The notes below the pieces were generated by a model. That model did no database searches and had not been told where the DNA came from. It was given only the letters and a program-made list of their open reading frames with translations. The position numbers and the translations under genes are program-made. A DNA stretch of 62,000 bases. Origin: Adiantum capillus-veneris (taxonomy: Eukaryota > Streptophyta > Polypodiopsida > Polypodiales > Pteridaceae). Of this stretch, positions 20,861 to 32,690 are shown one piece after another; within the stretch, counting starts at the first letter, position 1; each line of letters opens with the position of its first letter. Where the stretch lies: positions 82,098,278 to 82,160,277 of the forward strand of contig CM043967.1 of the NCBI GenBank assembly GCA_014529385.2, written 5' to 3'.

Positions 20861-20897
20861 TTAAAAAAAATCTTGAGAGAGAAAGAGAGAGCATAGA

Positions 20898-21868
20898 AAT
20901 ATTGTGATCTCGAAGACGGTAGAGGTCCACATATATCAGTATGAACAAGATCCAATATGTCATGAGAATGAGTTGTATTTGAAAGAGGAAAGGGTTTACG
21001 ATTGTGTTTCCCAAGAGCGCAAAATTCACAACTTCCCATATGGGGATGGGCTTTAAGATCCATGCCATGAACAAGATCACGACGTTGAAGATCGAAGAGT
21101 TTTGAGAAATCAGCAAGAATAAAACGGTGATGCCATACTTTGCAATCATGATAACCTGGAGCAGTGACAATATTTGCTACAACATCATTGAGAGAGAGTT
21201 CAAACAAATTACCATTTCGAGGAGCAGTGGCTATAGTCTATCCATCTTTCTCAATTCGGCATTTGGTATGATCAAATCCAACAAACAGACCAAGATCAAC
21301 AAGTCTAGCAACTGAAAGAAGATTACGTTGAAGATCTGGTACATGTAATACTCCTCGCAAAATTCGAGTGAAAGAAGATAAAGTACCAAGATATAAGTCT
21401 CAATACCCTTTACTTGACAAGTAGTAGCATCAGCAAGATAAACAACACGTTGAACTGACAGTGGATGATAGTTATGGAGCCACTTAGACTGATATGTCAT
21501 ATTTCCTGTAGCACTAGAATGAACAATAAAAAGTGATCCATCACGTACATGAAGTATTCTATCTGGAGCAACTGAACATAGGACGCAGCTTGCTTCTGGT
21601 ACAATGTTGTTTCGATGTGGAGTAGCATATGCTCTATTCCGATCTGTGTCGAATCGACGCTTATAGCACATATGAGTGGGATGATCAGATCGTCCACAAT
21701 ATTCACAAGAAGAAGAAGAAGAGTCTCTAGATAAACGTGGTTGTTTTGTGGTAATATTTTGTTCTTCATCATATTGACGTGCCAAACAATCATCTTCAGT
21801 ATGGCCATTTCTATTGCAGTAAGAACATTGCTTATTAGGAAATTTGAGTCGAGAGAAAATATTACCGC
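20898..21868 (-). pseudogene. Copia A, part 2: zinc knuckles to start of integrase
   Basis: Downstream part of copia A gag-pol, separated from its start by gypsy 1. Visible in order: two CCHC knuckles (CSYCNRNGHTEDDC and CEYCGRSDHPTHMC, RNA binding), a protease-like region (FIVHSSATGNM; the usual D-S-G-A is degraded), the pre-integrase motif (CKVWHHRF ... HPHMGSCEFCALGK, a zinc finger) and the first integrase motif (HTDICGPLP, first catalytic Asp). Frameshifts occur near 21400 and 21207. It is cut at 20898, so the rest of integrase, reverse transcriptase and RNase H are absent. Confidence 0.85.
21864..21868. other. Gypsy 1 target-site duplication, left
   Basis: ACCGC (or CCGC if the LTR ends in CA) before the LTR start. 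The same bases follow the element at 30946-30950. The uninterrupted site is seen in copia B around 37900 (ATTACCGCGACGG). Confidence 0.85.
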
Positions 21869-23155
21869 TGATCCGAGCCTATTAGAAATTTTTGTTTATC
21901 ATATTTTGTTGGTTTTCCTTGCTTCTAGAGGTTTACAATTAAAGAAAGAGTGAGAACAACCTCTTGGAAAAATTAAAAAAAAATGATTTGATAGGAATTT
22001 TTCTTGACTAGTTCACCGGAGGTGACAGGTAGAGGGAGAACCTAGTGGTAAAGGACAGGGAAAACATGTAAATGTGAAAAGAAAACATATGATGTGGTTG
22101 TGGAGCCATGCACCCATGATTCAAGGGTCATGAGTGGCTCATATCATCATGGCTTTGGAGCCATATGATGATGCAAACAAATGGGACCCAAGTGGAAGAC
22201 TTGGTAAAGGAAGAAACCAGACACATGATTTTGCTGAATTTTTAAAAACTACTTCCACTCCGATCCAAGAAAAGCTGTCTTCATCAAAGTTGTAGCTGAT
22301 GAGCTGGAGATTCTAGCCATATTTTTTTTATAATTTTTGCATCTACGGTCTAGGAGATATGGACAAAATGGTGGACGCCATTTTTTTCAACTGTGGTGGA
22401 GACCACCCCCTCTACCTTTACACACACACCCTTCCTTTTCCACATTGAGACCTTCTCTAAAAATCAACCATTAGTCTTCTCACCCTCCTCTCCTTCCTCC
22501 TCTTTCTCAAGCTCAAAAACCATTCAAAATTCCTCTTCTAATCACCTCTCAAGTCATGCTTAATCTTGTTGTAATTCATAAGTCCTCATTCAACCCCTTT
22601 CTATTATTGCTAGATATGTATTGATTTTATGTAGATTCTTTACATTTTAAAATAAGGAAGCTCTTGGACTCAAGCTATGGAGAAAGGAGTGAAGACAACA
22701 CAAGTGATGATGGAGCTAATTGGTCAACAAATCACTTGGAAGGAGCTTCTTCATTGGTTGAATGTCCCTAATCAAGCTTCATTTGTACAAATTACACTTG
22801 GAACTTAACCTCACTCCTAATCACTCTCTTTCCTATATAAAGAGGCCTTCCCCTTTGTAATTTCAAGCCTCCCTCAGCCCCATTGAGCCTTTGTATCACT
22901 CACCATGAGCCCATAAGCTCATTCATTCACTCTATTCTTGCACATCTTAGAGTGCAAATTGTTTCATGCTAGTAACCTCTCCTCCTCTTACTTATGTTAA
23001 TTAAGAGAAATTTTTTATATGCGTGTGAGAGTGCTTGATGTGATCTTGGCTAATCCTTGAGTGATTGTTTGGTAATCTATATGCTATTTGTGTTGGGAGT
23101 GTTTGAAGTCATCCATTCCTTGTACACACACTACGGTTAATGCTTCATTCATAGT

Positions 23156-23211
<56 letters not shown>

Positions 23212-23326
23212 TGTAGCGGTCCTAGTCCACGCTTCCAAGACTAGGTGGTGCCCTCATCTCATTTCCCTTGTGGCGCAATGGAGTTTGTTTTGGTGTAGAG
23301 GCCGCCATTCCAAATTTCCTTCGTCA
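21869..23326 (+). repeat. Gypsy 1 5' LTR
   Basis: 1458 bp, starting TGATCCGAGCC and ending TTCGTCA. TTTCCTATATAAAGAGGCC near 22827 is a good TATA box, with the RNA start expected shortly after. A (TC)n run lies at about 23158-23207. Confidence 0.92.
22830..22842 (+). promoter_or_regulatory. TATA box of the gypsy 1 LTR promoter
   Basis: CCTATATAAAGAG, a near-consensus plant TATA box inside the LTR. The same sequence occurs in the 3' LTR near 30428. Confidence 0.7.
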
Positions 23327-23331
23327 TAAAT

Positions 23332-23345
23332 TGGTTCCCCCACGG
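23332..23345 (+). promoter_or_regulatory. Gypsy 1 primer-binding site
   Basis: TGGTTCCCCCACGG begins 5 nt after the LTR end. It starts with TGG, as required to pair with a tRNA CCA end. I have not assigned the tRNA. Confidence 0.65.
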
Positions 23346-23407
23346 AGGAATTCTCAAGCAGCGCTCTATCAATCCTATGAAGGAAGATCCATCAAATTCT
23401 CCGAGAC

Positions 23408-23779
23408 TTGCACTATGGTCTCCCCAAGAAGCTCGAGAAAAGAAGCGTCTTTATCGACAAACGGCACGTATGCGGTGTGAAGACACTTCCTTTGAAGCCT
23501 CGACTTCAGGTGGTGAAAGCACTCTCAAACTCGGGAATTAACAAGTTTTTGGAGGGGGAGCTACACATCAATGGGTTGCGGTATTGGCAAGAGGCTACAT
23601 ATGGTGATGCACTCCAACTACTACTAGCAAGAAGGCTCAAGGTGGTTGAGAGGGTAGCCATCGAACCCTATGAACTCTACAAAGCTGAAGATGGTCACAC
23701 CAAAGCTAGGCTAATCACTGGTGAGCAAATTCTTCGCATCTCTCAAATGGTGGGATCCAAGAGAGCTCAACTTCAATGA
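23408..23779 (+). CDS. Gypsy 1 leader ORF, 123 residues, unknown
   Basis: Open frame upstream of gag, starting at ATG 23408 (MHYGLPKKLEKRSVF). The middle (FLEGELHINGLRYWQEATYGD, LLLARRLKVVERVAIEPYELY) has a normal protein-like composition with alternating charged and hydrophobic residues, unlike neighbouring shadow frames. I do not recognise it. It could be an N-terminal gag remnant, an extra ORF as in other Tat elements, or chance. It ends 34 nt before the next small frame. Confidence 0.4.
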   Translation: MHYGLPKKLEKRSVFIDKRHVCGVKTLPLKPRLQVVKALSNSGINKFLEGELHINGLRYWQEATYGDALQLLLARRLKVVERVAIEPYELYKAEDGHTKARLITGEQILRISQMVGSKRAQLQ

Positions 23780-23812
23780 AGTGCTTCATGGAAGTTTGTA
23801 TTTAATGCACCA

Positions 23813-24022
23813 ATGAATAATCCCATTTTCTACAACTTTCAATCAGTTCAGAATATTAGGGTGAATGTGCGCATTGATAGAAAGATTTTTTTCCAACAAA
23901 GATTGGTCTTCTATTTTGGAGCTGAGAGGTTGAGAGAGATATTGTTGTCCCCTGACCCTAGAATATTTCCTGTTTTGGAGTATAATGTATCTTTTGATGT
24001 TCACATCTTCATCTTGCTTTAA
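23813..24022 (+). CDS. Gypsy 1 leader small ORF 1, about 69 residues
   Basis: Open frame beginning MNNPIFYNFQ. Its C-terminal half (RLREILLSPDPRIFPVLEY ... DVHIFILL) resembles that of the next frame (RLAEINASINPFILPLIRY ... DVFIFVLY), so the two look like an ancient tandem duplication. Function unknown. Confidence 0.4.
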   Translation: MNNPIFYNFQSVQNIRVNVRIDRKIFFQQRLVFYFGAERLREILLSPDPRIFPVLEYNVSFDVHIFILL

Positions 24023-24031
24023 GCATACTCC

Positions 24032-24244
24032 ATGAATCATAGGGATTTATATGGACCTTTCCAACCTCTTGCTAGACAAACTGTGCATATAATAGCTAGC
24101 ACAAAGCTTAGGTTCCAAAACATCATAAGGGACTTACTAGGCCCTCGTCGTCTAGCTGAGATTAATGCATCTATCAATCCATTTATTCTACCCTTAATAA
24201 GATATGATTTGGGCCTAGACGTTTTCATCTTTGTGCTGTATTGA
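24032..24244 (+). CDS. Gypsy 1 leader small ORF 2, about 70 residues
   Basis: Open frame beginning MNHRDLYGPFQ and ending YDLGLDVFIFVLY. Related to the preceding frame by the shared pattern RL-EI-x-x-S-x-x-P-x-I-x-P-x-x-x-Y ... DV-x-IF-x-L. It overlaps the start of the long gag-pol frame by 14 nt. The same 3' end is also kept in gypsy 4 (about 61170). Confidence 0.4.
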   Translation: MNHRDLYGPFQPLARQTVHIIASTKLRFQNIIRDLLGPRRLAEINASINPFILPLIRYDLGLDVFIFVLY

Positions 24245-27200
24245 GAGGAAGGCAACCCACTTTTATGATGGCTTTCCCAAAATTTTTGGGCATAGTGGGG
24301 AAAATGCTGGGGATTTTTTGGATAACTTGGAGATGGCTTTCCTTGTCTCTGGGAGGGATGACGAAGCATTGAAATTGAGAGCTTTTCCTTTGGTGCTCAA
24401 AGAAGAAGCTAGGGTATGGTTCCAGGCTCTAGATCCAACCCAAAGAACTGATTGGGAGGGATTGAAGGTGGCTTTCCTACGAAGATTTCAACGAGCCAAT
24501 TCGGCAGAAGAACTATGGCAACGGCTTCTGTCCCTTCATCAAGTTGACCCTCATGGTTATGCAACCTATGAGGAAGGTTTTCTGAAACTTTGGGGGCAAT
24601 GGTCAGACTCACTAAACCCTGGTGAGCGAGCTCCCAATTGCGTCCAAAAGGATCGATTTATCTCAGGTTTGTACCCCTTGCTAAGGGAGAAGGTAAAGAG
24701 CAAATTTCCAAATACTTTTGAAGATGCCTTAAGAATTGCTAGGGAAAAGAATAGAAAGATTCTCTATCAAGCCCAAGCTGGCCATCTAGCTTTGGGAGGC
24801 AATATCACAACTATGGAAGCTTCTCACATACCTCCAAATGTGCCTAATGCACCAGACCTCAATAGAGGTCAACAAGAAGATATGCTCCAACAAATAAACA
24901 ATCTCACAAACCAGCTAGAGGGGTTGAGAGTAAATCTTGTGCAGGGTGCAAGAAGGCCTATTGAGGGAAATGGTGGGAATCGGCCACCAATGCGACGTCA
25001 AGCAAGGGAAATGTTGTGTTACAATTGTGGGGAAAATGGCCACGGCATGTATAATTGTCCTCATCGCAGAAGATATGACTACCCTGTCAGAGGTCCTCAA
25101 CAACAAGTAAGTCCACCCCGTGCTAGAGCTCAAGCACAAGAGCAACCGCAACCTCAAATTTTGCAGCCACCTCGTGCTCAAGCTCAAGCCCCTGCTACTC
25201 AACCAAATGTGAGCATCATAAGGATGGAGGAGGTCCTCAAGGGCAGAAGCAACCAGGAAGAAATAGCTAAAGGGAAGATGAAGATAGATGAAGTGGCTAC
25301 AATGCCTATGAAACGTGTGCGTGTCCAAGAAGAAGTAGGTAAAGAAACAAGCAAGGATGCAAGCAATGAAGCAAGTACATCTCGGGCAACTAAAGATGAA
25401 GCCAAGAAGAGAAAGACCCGTACTAGGTCTCAAATTGACATTTCTGATTTCCCTATGGGATCTCGGACACAACCTTATGACTTGACAGCTGATGTGAGTT
25501 CTCAAGGACCAAAGATTACTTGGCCACAACTACTTCATATCTCCCCAAAGCTTCGACGACAATGGTCAAAAATGGTGAGCACGAGGGCAAAGCGAAGTAA
25601 GCTAGTAAGTGTAATCAAAGCATATGGTCTCAAGGATATAGTGCCTTTGGTGGAGGCTCAAATCAAGGGACAACAGATTCCAAAAACTTACATTGATAGT
25701 GGAGCAGAGGTTTGTGTCATGACAGAAAAGCTAATGCATCAATTGGGTTTAGAGGTAATGGAATCATCAAACTTTAGGGCAAAAATGGTCAATAATGTCT
25801 CTGTCACTTGTGTGGGTGTAGTGAAAGCTTTGAGAGTTTCTGTTTTTGGAATCACTACAGAGGTTGATGCTTATGTGATGCCAGTAAAGGCAGAAGGATA
25901 CCCCCTTATTTTAGGACGACCTTGGCTCATGGGTATAGGAGCTAGGCAAGATTGGGCAACAGGAGACTTGGAGTTGAGGCCTCGCATGGGTGGCCATAGT
26001 CAGAAGGTGGTTTATAACCTAAAGAATGGGCGACAAGAGAACCTTGAACTAGAGACGTCAGCTGATGAGTGGAGCTCAAGTGGATGCTCCTCATCCATGG
26101 ACGAAGAAGAGATTTCAAGTGAAGAGAGTGATAGCACTCTCGAAGTCATGGGCGTCACCATAAAGGAAACTACCTCATCAGAAGACAACCCAAGGATCCA
26201 AATGGAGAATGTGTGGGATGCCAGCCTAGAGGAGATGTTATCCAAGGATATAAAGGAAGAAGAAAAGGAGGGTTATGTAAATGTTCTCAAAAAGCACGCA
26301 TCATTGTTTATTTCTGATTACACTCACACTACAGGTGTCACTGCAGTGAAGCATCATATCCATCTAAAAGAAGGGAGCAAGCCAGTAGTACAAAAACTAA
26401 GAAGATTAGGAGTTGTGCAACAAAATGCACTGTTGTCTGAGGTGAAGAGACTCTTAGAAGCAGGATTCATATACCCAGTAGAAGATTCAGAATGGGTCTC
26501 CCCAGTAGTGGTGAGTCCAAAGAAGAATGGTAAATGGCGAGTGTGAGTGGATTACAAGCCACTAAATGCTGCAACAAAGAGGGACCACTTCCCTCTCCCA
26601 TTTCAAGATGAGATTCTAAATGAAGTAGCAGGCCATGAGAGATACACAATGTGTGATGGCTACTCTGGCTACTTTCAAATACGCATTGCAGAGGAGGACC
26701 AGAAAAAGACTACTTTCATCACACCATGGGGATGTTTTGCATTTCGAGTCATGCCTTTTGGTCTCACCAACGCTCCAGCCACCTTTCAACGATTCATGAA
26801 CATGGTCTTCCAACCTTACTTTGGTAAGTCCATAAAGGTTTTCATAGATGACTTTTGTATTTACAGCTCCAAAAGTATGCATCTCGGCAAGATTGATGAA
26901 GGATTTACTCGTTTAGCTAAGCTGGGTGGACAACTAAACAAGGACAAATGTCACATTGGGGAAAGCAAGGTTACACTATTAGGGCATGTAGTGTCCATTG
27001 ATGGAATCGGGGTAGATCCTGAAAAGATAGAAACATTGCTAAATCTACCTTCCCCAACTTCCATCAAACAATTAATCTCCTTCTTGCAAAAGCTAAGATA
27101 TTTGAGTAGATTCATACACTTACTCTCCCAAGTGATATTTCCTCTACAACAGCTGACTCGTCAAGAGACGCTTGTTTGGAGTGAAGAAAGTGAAGGGCAT

Positions 27201-29423
27201 TTTAGAGAGATTAAAAAAATGTTAGGGTCACTCCCTGTAATCCTCCAACCTTGTTGGGAAGAAACATTCTTTGTAAACCCTAGTGTGGGAGAAGAGGCCA
27301 TTGGTGCTTCCCTCCTACAAAAAGATCCAAAAACATCCTTTATGAGGCCTGTGTATTTTGCTAGCCGCCTCATGGAAAACAAAGAGAAGGCCTACACCCT
27401 GATGGAACAGCTAGTGTTAGCTCTCATGTTTGCGGTAACCAAATTTCGGCCATACTTGCTGCCGAAGAGGTTTGTAATTATCACTGTGGAGGATATGTTT
27501 CCCTATGCACTACAACATATGGAAATCTCTGACAAAATAGCAAAGTCGGTGGTGTGACTTCAAGAGTTTGATTATACAATACAGGTTGAAAGAACAACTC
27601 GAGCATGCTTAGCCGATATTTTAAAAAACAAGTGCTATGAAAAAGTTTTCCATTTGAAGAGAAAGGAACTGCCACCACCTCCAGCTGCAGAGGCTTTGGT
27701 CAATGCTTATAGCCTCTACTTTGATGGAGCATACAAGAGAACCAAGGATAAAGCAGCTGCAGGCATCGTGGTCTTATCTCCATTGGGAGAGAGGATCCAT
27801 GGTGAAGGGATCACTCTAGAAGATGTCCACTCCAACAATGAAGCAGAATATCATGCTCTAATTCATGGCCTTCGTTGGTGCCTCGATAATTCAATTAAGA
27901 GATTAAACGCTTTTGGTGACTCCCTGCTTTTGGTAAGGCAAATGTAAGGTACATGGGCTTGCAAAAATGCCCATCTCTCTACTAAAATGAGAGAAGCCAA
28001 GGCTCTTATGAGGAGATTTAGGGAGGCACAAGTACATCATGTGCCAAGAGACCAGAACAAGGATGCAGACCACCTAGCATCATCAAAGTTAAATGAGTCA
28101 ATAGTGGGAGCAGTGGCCATCAAACTTCCACTTCAGCAAGGCAAGGAGGACTTGGAAGATATTATGCACATTCTGGAGCAAGGAGAGGCTCCTAAACACT
28201 TGAATGCAGGGGAAAGGCGATGGTTAGCTAGGAAGGCTACCAGGTATCGCATAGTAAATGATGACTTGTATTGTCTTGGTAAGGATGGTGTGCTTAGGAG
28301 AGTGCCTTTGAAGAGTGAAATTGAAGAGATTTTAAAAGCTTGTCACGATGATATGTGCGGAGAACACTTTGCACACGACGTCACTAGTAGAAAGGTTCTA
28401 CAAGCTGGGTTTACTTGGCCAAGTCTTCATCGTGATGTCAAATACTGGTGTCAAACATGTGATGAATGTCAAAAAGCAGGACCACGACGACTCATAGCTG
28501 AACCTCAGAACCCAATAAAGGTATATGGGCCCTTTGAGAAGTGGGGAATTGATGCCATAGGACCTCTACCACGCACTCAGTCAGGTAAAGAGTACATCAT
28601 CATGGGAGTAGACTACATGACTAGATGGGCTGAGGCTATGCCGACCAATAGAATTACTGCTAAGGATGTGAGTCAGTTCATCTTTGACCACATCTGTTGC
28701 TGGTTTGGCACCCCTCTTGAAATACTATCTGATAGAGGACCAGGGTTTAGAGCAGACTTGGTAGGAGAACTCATGAAGAAGCTAAATATTCAGCATCAAC
28801 ACTCTACTCCTTACTACCCTCAGTGCAATGGTTTGGTGGAAAAGGTAAATGGAATCATTTGCAAAATTCTCACCAAACAGGTACATGCTAGGCGCCAAGA
28901 TTGGGACAAACACCTGAATGGAGCTCTATGGGCCTATAGAACCTCCTTCAAAACCACATTAGGGTACACACCCTTTCATTTGGTTTATGGAAACGAGGCG
29001 CTTTTTCCCATTGAAGTGAAGTTAACAAGTCTTCGAATATTGGGTAGCCATGTAGGCTCTCAAAAGGAGAAAGTACATCAAAGGATCATGGATTTAGAGA
29101 GGCTGCAATTGGATCGTGAAGAAGCCATGAACCACTATTCTCAAGAAGCAGAGAAGCGCAGAGAAAAGTTTAACAAAAAGCTAGCATCCAAAGACATCAA
29201 AAAAGGATCTATGGTGCTTCGATATGACAATCGCTTCGACACTCGTAAGGATGGAAAGTTTCTTTTCCGATGGGAAGGCCCGTTCTTGGTCACCAAAAAG
29301 TTCAAAAATGGCTCTTACAGACTTCAAGACATTGATGGTAAAGTGCACAAGACCGGGACAAATGGATGGCGTCTAAACCCTTATCACATCAGGATAAGGT
29401 CAGCTCAAGATCAAAGAAAGTAG
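24231..29423 (+). pseudogene. Gypsy 1 gag-pol polyprotein with three nonsense codons
   Basis: Single-frame polyprotein of about 1,730 codons. From the N-terminus: gag (GENAGDFLDNLEMAFL, VWFQALDPTQR), zinc knuckle (CYNCGENGHGMYNC, about 25018), protease (TYIDSGAEVCVMTEK, about 25687), reverse transcriptase (KNGKWRV ... MPFGLTNAPATFQRF, catalytic FIDDF near 26843), classical RNase H (PVYFASRLM ... MEQLVLALMFAV), archaeal-type RNase H (SLYFDGAYKRTKDKAAAGIV, SNNEAEYHALI), integrase with HHCC finger (CQTCDECQKAG) and D-D-E (GIDAIGP, SDRGPGF, NGLVEKVN). Stops: TGA 26544-26546 in the reverse transcriptase, TGA 27555-27557 at a usual Trp, TAA about 27945 at a usual Gln. The start is uncertain: the frame opens before any ATG, possibly by readthrough from the leader. 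Not functional as it stands. Confidence 0.92.
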
Positions 29424-29450
29424 GTTAGAGGCATAAATACCCCTAGCCAG

Positions 29451-29464
29451 GTTTGGGGGGGATA
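29451..29464 (+). promoter_or_regulatory. Gypsy 1 polypurine tract
   Basis: GTTTGGGGGGGATA lies directly before the 3' LTR and primes plus-strand synthesis. Confidence 0.88.
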
Positions 29465-30751
29465 TGATCCGAGCCTATTAGAAATTTTTGTTTATCATAT
29501 TTTGTTGGTTTTCCTTGCTTCTAGAGGTTTACAATAAAAGAAAGAGTGAGAAAAACCTCTTGGAAAATTTTTAAAAAAATGATTTGATAGGAATTTTTCT
29601 TGACTAGTTCATCGGAGGTGACAGGTAGAGGGAGAACCTAGTGGTAAAGGAAAGGGAAAACATGTAAATGTGAAAAGAAAAAATATGATGTGGTTGTGGA
29701 GCCATGCACCCATGATTCAAGGGTCATGAGTGGCTCATATCATCATGGCTTTGGAGCCATATGATGATGCAAACAAATGGGACCCAAGTGGAAGACTTGG
29801 TAAAGGAAGAAACCAGACAAATGATTTTGCTGAATTTTTAAAAAATACTTCCACTCCGATCCAAGAAAAGTTGTCTTCATCAAAGTTGTAGCTGATGAGC
29901 TGGAGATTCTGGCCATATTTTGTTTATAATTTTTGCATCTACGGTCTAGGAGAAATGGCCAAAATGGTGGACGCCAGTTTTTTCAACTGTGGTGGAGACC
30001 ACCCCCTCTACCTTTACACACACACCCTTCCTTTTCCACATTGAGACCTTCTCTAAAAATCAGCCATTAGTCTTCTCACCCTCCTCTCCTTCCTCCTCTT
30101 TCTCAAGCTCAAAAACCCATCAAAATTCCTCTTCTAATCACCTCTCAAGTCATGCTTAATCTTGTTGTAATTCATAAGTCCTCATTTAACCCCTTTCTAT
30201 TATTACTAGATATGTATTGATTTTATGTAGATTCTTTACATTTTAAAATAAGGAAGCTCTTGGACTCAAGCTATGGAGGAAGGAGTGAAGACAACACAAG
30301 TGATGATGGAGCTAATTGGTCAACAAATCACTTGGAAGGAGCTTCTTCATTGGTTGAATGTCCCTAATCAAGCTTCATTTGTACAAATTACACTTGGATC
30401 TTAACCTCACTCCTAATCACTCTCTTTCCTATATAAAGAGGCCTTCCCCTTTGTAATTTCAAGCCTCCCTCAGCCCCATTGAGCCTTTGTATCACTCACC
30501 ATGAGCCCATAAGCTCATTCATTCACTCTATTCTTGCACATCCTAGAGTGCAAATTGTTTCATGCTAGTAACCTCTCCTCCTCTTACTTATGTTAATTAA
30601 GAGAAATGTTTTATATGCGTGTGAGAGTGCTTGATGTGATCTTGGCTAATCCTTGAGTGATTGTTTGGTAATCTATATGCTATTTGTGTTGGGAGTGTTT
30701 GAAGTCATCCATTCCTTGTACACACACTACGGTTAATGCTTCATTCATAGT

Positions 30752-30831
<80 letters not shown>

Positions 30832-30946
30832 TGTAGCGGTCCTAGTCCACGCTTCCAAGACTAGGTGGTGCCCTCATCTCATTTCCCTTGTGGCGCAATG
30901 GAGTTTGTTTTGGTGTAGAGGCCGCCATTCCAAATTTCCTTCGTCA
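29465..30946 (+). repeat. Gypsy 1 3' LTR
   Basis: 1482 bp, nearly identical to 21869-23326. The (TC)n run (about 30752-30827) is longer than in the 5' LTR. It is followed by the target duplication and copia A sequence. Confidence 0.92.
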
Positions 30947-31723
30947 CCGCGACCGCCACCTCTGGGGTTTCCTCGTTGAAATGGACGCCTTCGAGCATAA
31001 AAAGCACGTTCCATCTGTTGTGACTCAGTCTCCTCTTGTGAAATCATAGTTGTATCGTGACCAACATTCCGACGTTCTTGACGTTGAGAGTATTCAATTA
31101 AAGACATGCAAGCTTGGTCGAAATCAAGACCATCTTTATTAGAGAGAATAGTAACAATGTTATCATAAGAAGAGTCCTTCACCGTATCAAGGAGAAGTGT
31201 AATCAGTTGCTTTTGTGGAACAGGATCACCGGCAACAGCAAGTTGATTAATAATAGATTTGAAAGATTCAATATGTTCCGTCATGGCAGTACCAACTTCA
31301 TATTGTAACTTGTTAAGCAACCCTCTCAAATAAAGTATTTCTATAACAGATTTCTTCTGAAAGTTTGCAATAAGGTACTTCCATAAGTCGTGGGAAGTAG
31401 GCAGTTCATACATATCAAGCAAAAGGGAATCAGTAAGAGCAGAATCAATATACCGACGAGCTGCTTTATCACGTCGTTGCCAATCCGTATAGGCAACATT
31501 CCACTCTTCAAATATAGGTCCTTCAGTGATAAGCACGTTATCATTATCCGTATCAACAGGTTGAGGCGGACAAACACGATTTTCCAAGAACAACATCGGA
31601 GAGTTCATCGCCTTCAAGAATTAACAACATATTTGCTTTCCAGCCTGGAAATCCTTGACCTTGGAAAGGAGTAATAGAACGCTGGCCAGAAGGAAATCCG
31701 TTGACGAGAATATTCATATCCAT
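30947..31723 (-). pseudogene. Copia A, part 1: gag
   Basis: N-terminal gag of copia A. ATG at 31723 (MDMNILVNGFPSGQR), then GFPGWKANMLLILEGDELSD and the UBN2-like gag core (WNVAYTDWQRRDKAARRYI, LPTSHDLWKYL, ILYLRGLLNKLQYEVG). An extra T near 31585 shifts the frame compared with copia B. The reading meets the gypsy 1 LTR at 30947 and continues at 21868. The gag core is more complete here than in copia B, which lost about 48 codons. Confidence 0.85.
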
Positions 31724-32268
31724 ATCTTGTTGCGAGAAGACGTATAAGATAAGATCGATCGCAGAATCTGCACACCATATATGGTGAAGACTGTAATTGA
31801 GAATTAGAGAGATATGAGTACTGCATTCTGTCAACGATAAACGTAAGAAGGATGCTCAAGGAACGCCCAAAGATGTGAGAAACGTCACCCAAAAAAGGCA
31901 GGGTAAAGGAGACGTTAATAATAAACGAGTCCTCAAAATAGAGTGGCGTGAGACGCAAGATTGACGACCACAATACGAATAGCAAAAAGCTAAATCTTCT
32001 CGAAAAAGTTAACGCCAAAATAAGAAAAACGATCGCGGACGCTTCACGAAGAAGTAGGACGAAGAAAGCTACGTCAAGCTCAATTGTAGTAAAAACAGCA
32101 TAACTTTCTGCTGCGAACTCCGATTGACGCAAACCTAGAACTCAGATCGAAGAGCTCGAGGAGACGAACAAGTTTTGGATGAAAAGTGCCATTGTACTAC
32201 GCTTCATTGTGCTTTTCCCGTTTCTCCAAATTTAGAGCAGAACAAAAAGAAAAATTGAGATGAAGTTC
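31724..32268 (-). other. Copia A 5' untranslated leader
   Basis: Non-coding leader upstream of gag. No primer site or LTR is found before the switch to the 43-bp repeat at about 32269, so the 5' LTR has been lost or replaced. Copia B shares only the first 30 bases (up to 38576). Confidence 0.6.
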
Positions 32269-32690
32269 AGGGTATCAACGAAAAGCATCATGATATCACC
32301 GAAAATAATCATTGTATCACCGATAATAACCATGGTATCAACGAAACAACATCATGGTATCACCGATAATAACCATGGTATCAACGAAACAACATCATGG
32401 TATCACCGATAATAACCATGGTATCAACGAAACAACATCATGGTATCACCGAGAATAACCATGGTATCAACGAAACAACATCATGGTATCAACAAAAATC
32501 ACCATGGAATTAACAAAATATCATCATGGAATCACCAAGAATAACCATGGTATCAACGAAAAATCATCATGGCATCACCGAGAATAACCATGGTATCAAT
32601 GAAATATCATCATGGTATCAACAAAAATCACCATGACCAAAGTACTAACAAAACATCATTATGGTACCGTGAAAATCACAATGTGTGATT
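32269..32690 (-). repeat. Family S fragment (copy 4), 43-bp minisatellite
   Basis: About ten units of the 43-bp repeat, several identical (CCATGGTATCAACGAAACAA with ATCATGGTATCACCGATAA). It joins copia A leader on the left and element E on the right, so it looks like a recombination joint. Confidence 0.88.

Larger units (their letters stand above)
21869..30946 (+). mobile_element. Gypsy 1: full-length Ty3/gypsy (Tat clade), 9.1 kb, nested in copia A
   Basis: Complete LTR retrotransposon: 5' LTR 21869-23326, primer site 23332-23345, leader with small frames, gag-pro-RT-RNase H-second RNase H-integrase (24231-29423), polypurine tract 29451-29464, 3' LTR 29465-30946. The second, archaeal-type RNase H places it in the plant Tat lineage. 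The LTRs differ by roughly twenty base changes by eye plus a (TC)n length difference, so the insertion is fairly young. Three in-frame stops break the polyprotein. Confidence 0.93.

Noticed and set aside
24915-25529. 204-residue minus-strand frame
   Set aside because: Shadow of gypsy 1 gag and linker; Leu/Ser-rich, no start context, no family.
26544-26546. Programmed readthrough of the TGA in gypsy 1 reverse transcriptase
   Set aside because: It sits inside a conserved motif, not at the gag-pol border, and two more stops follow. Simple nonsense mutation is the better explanation.
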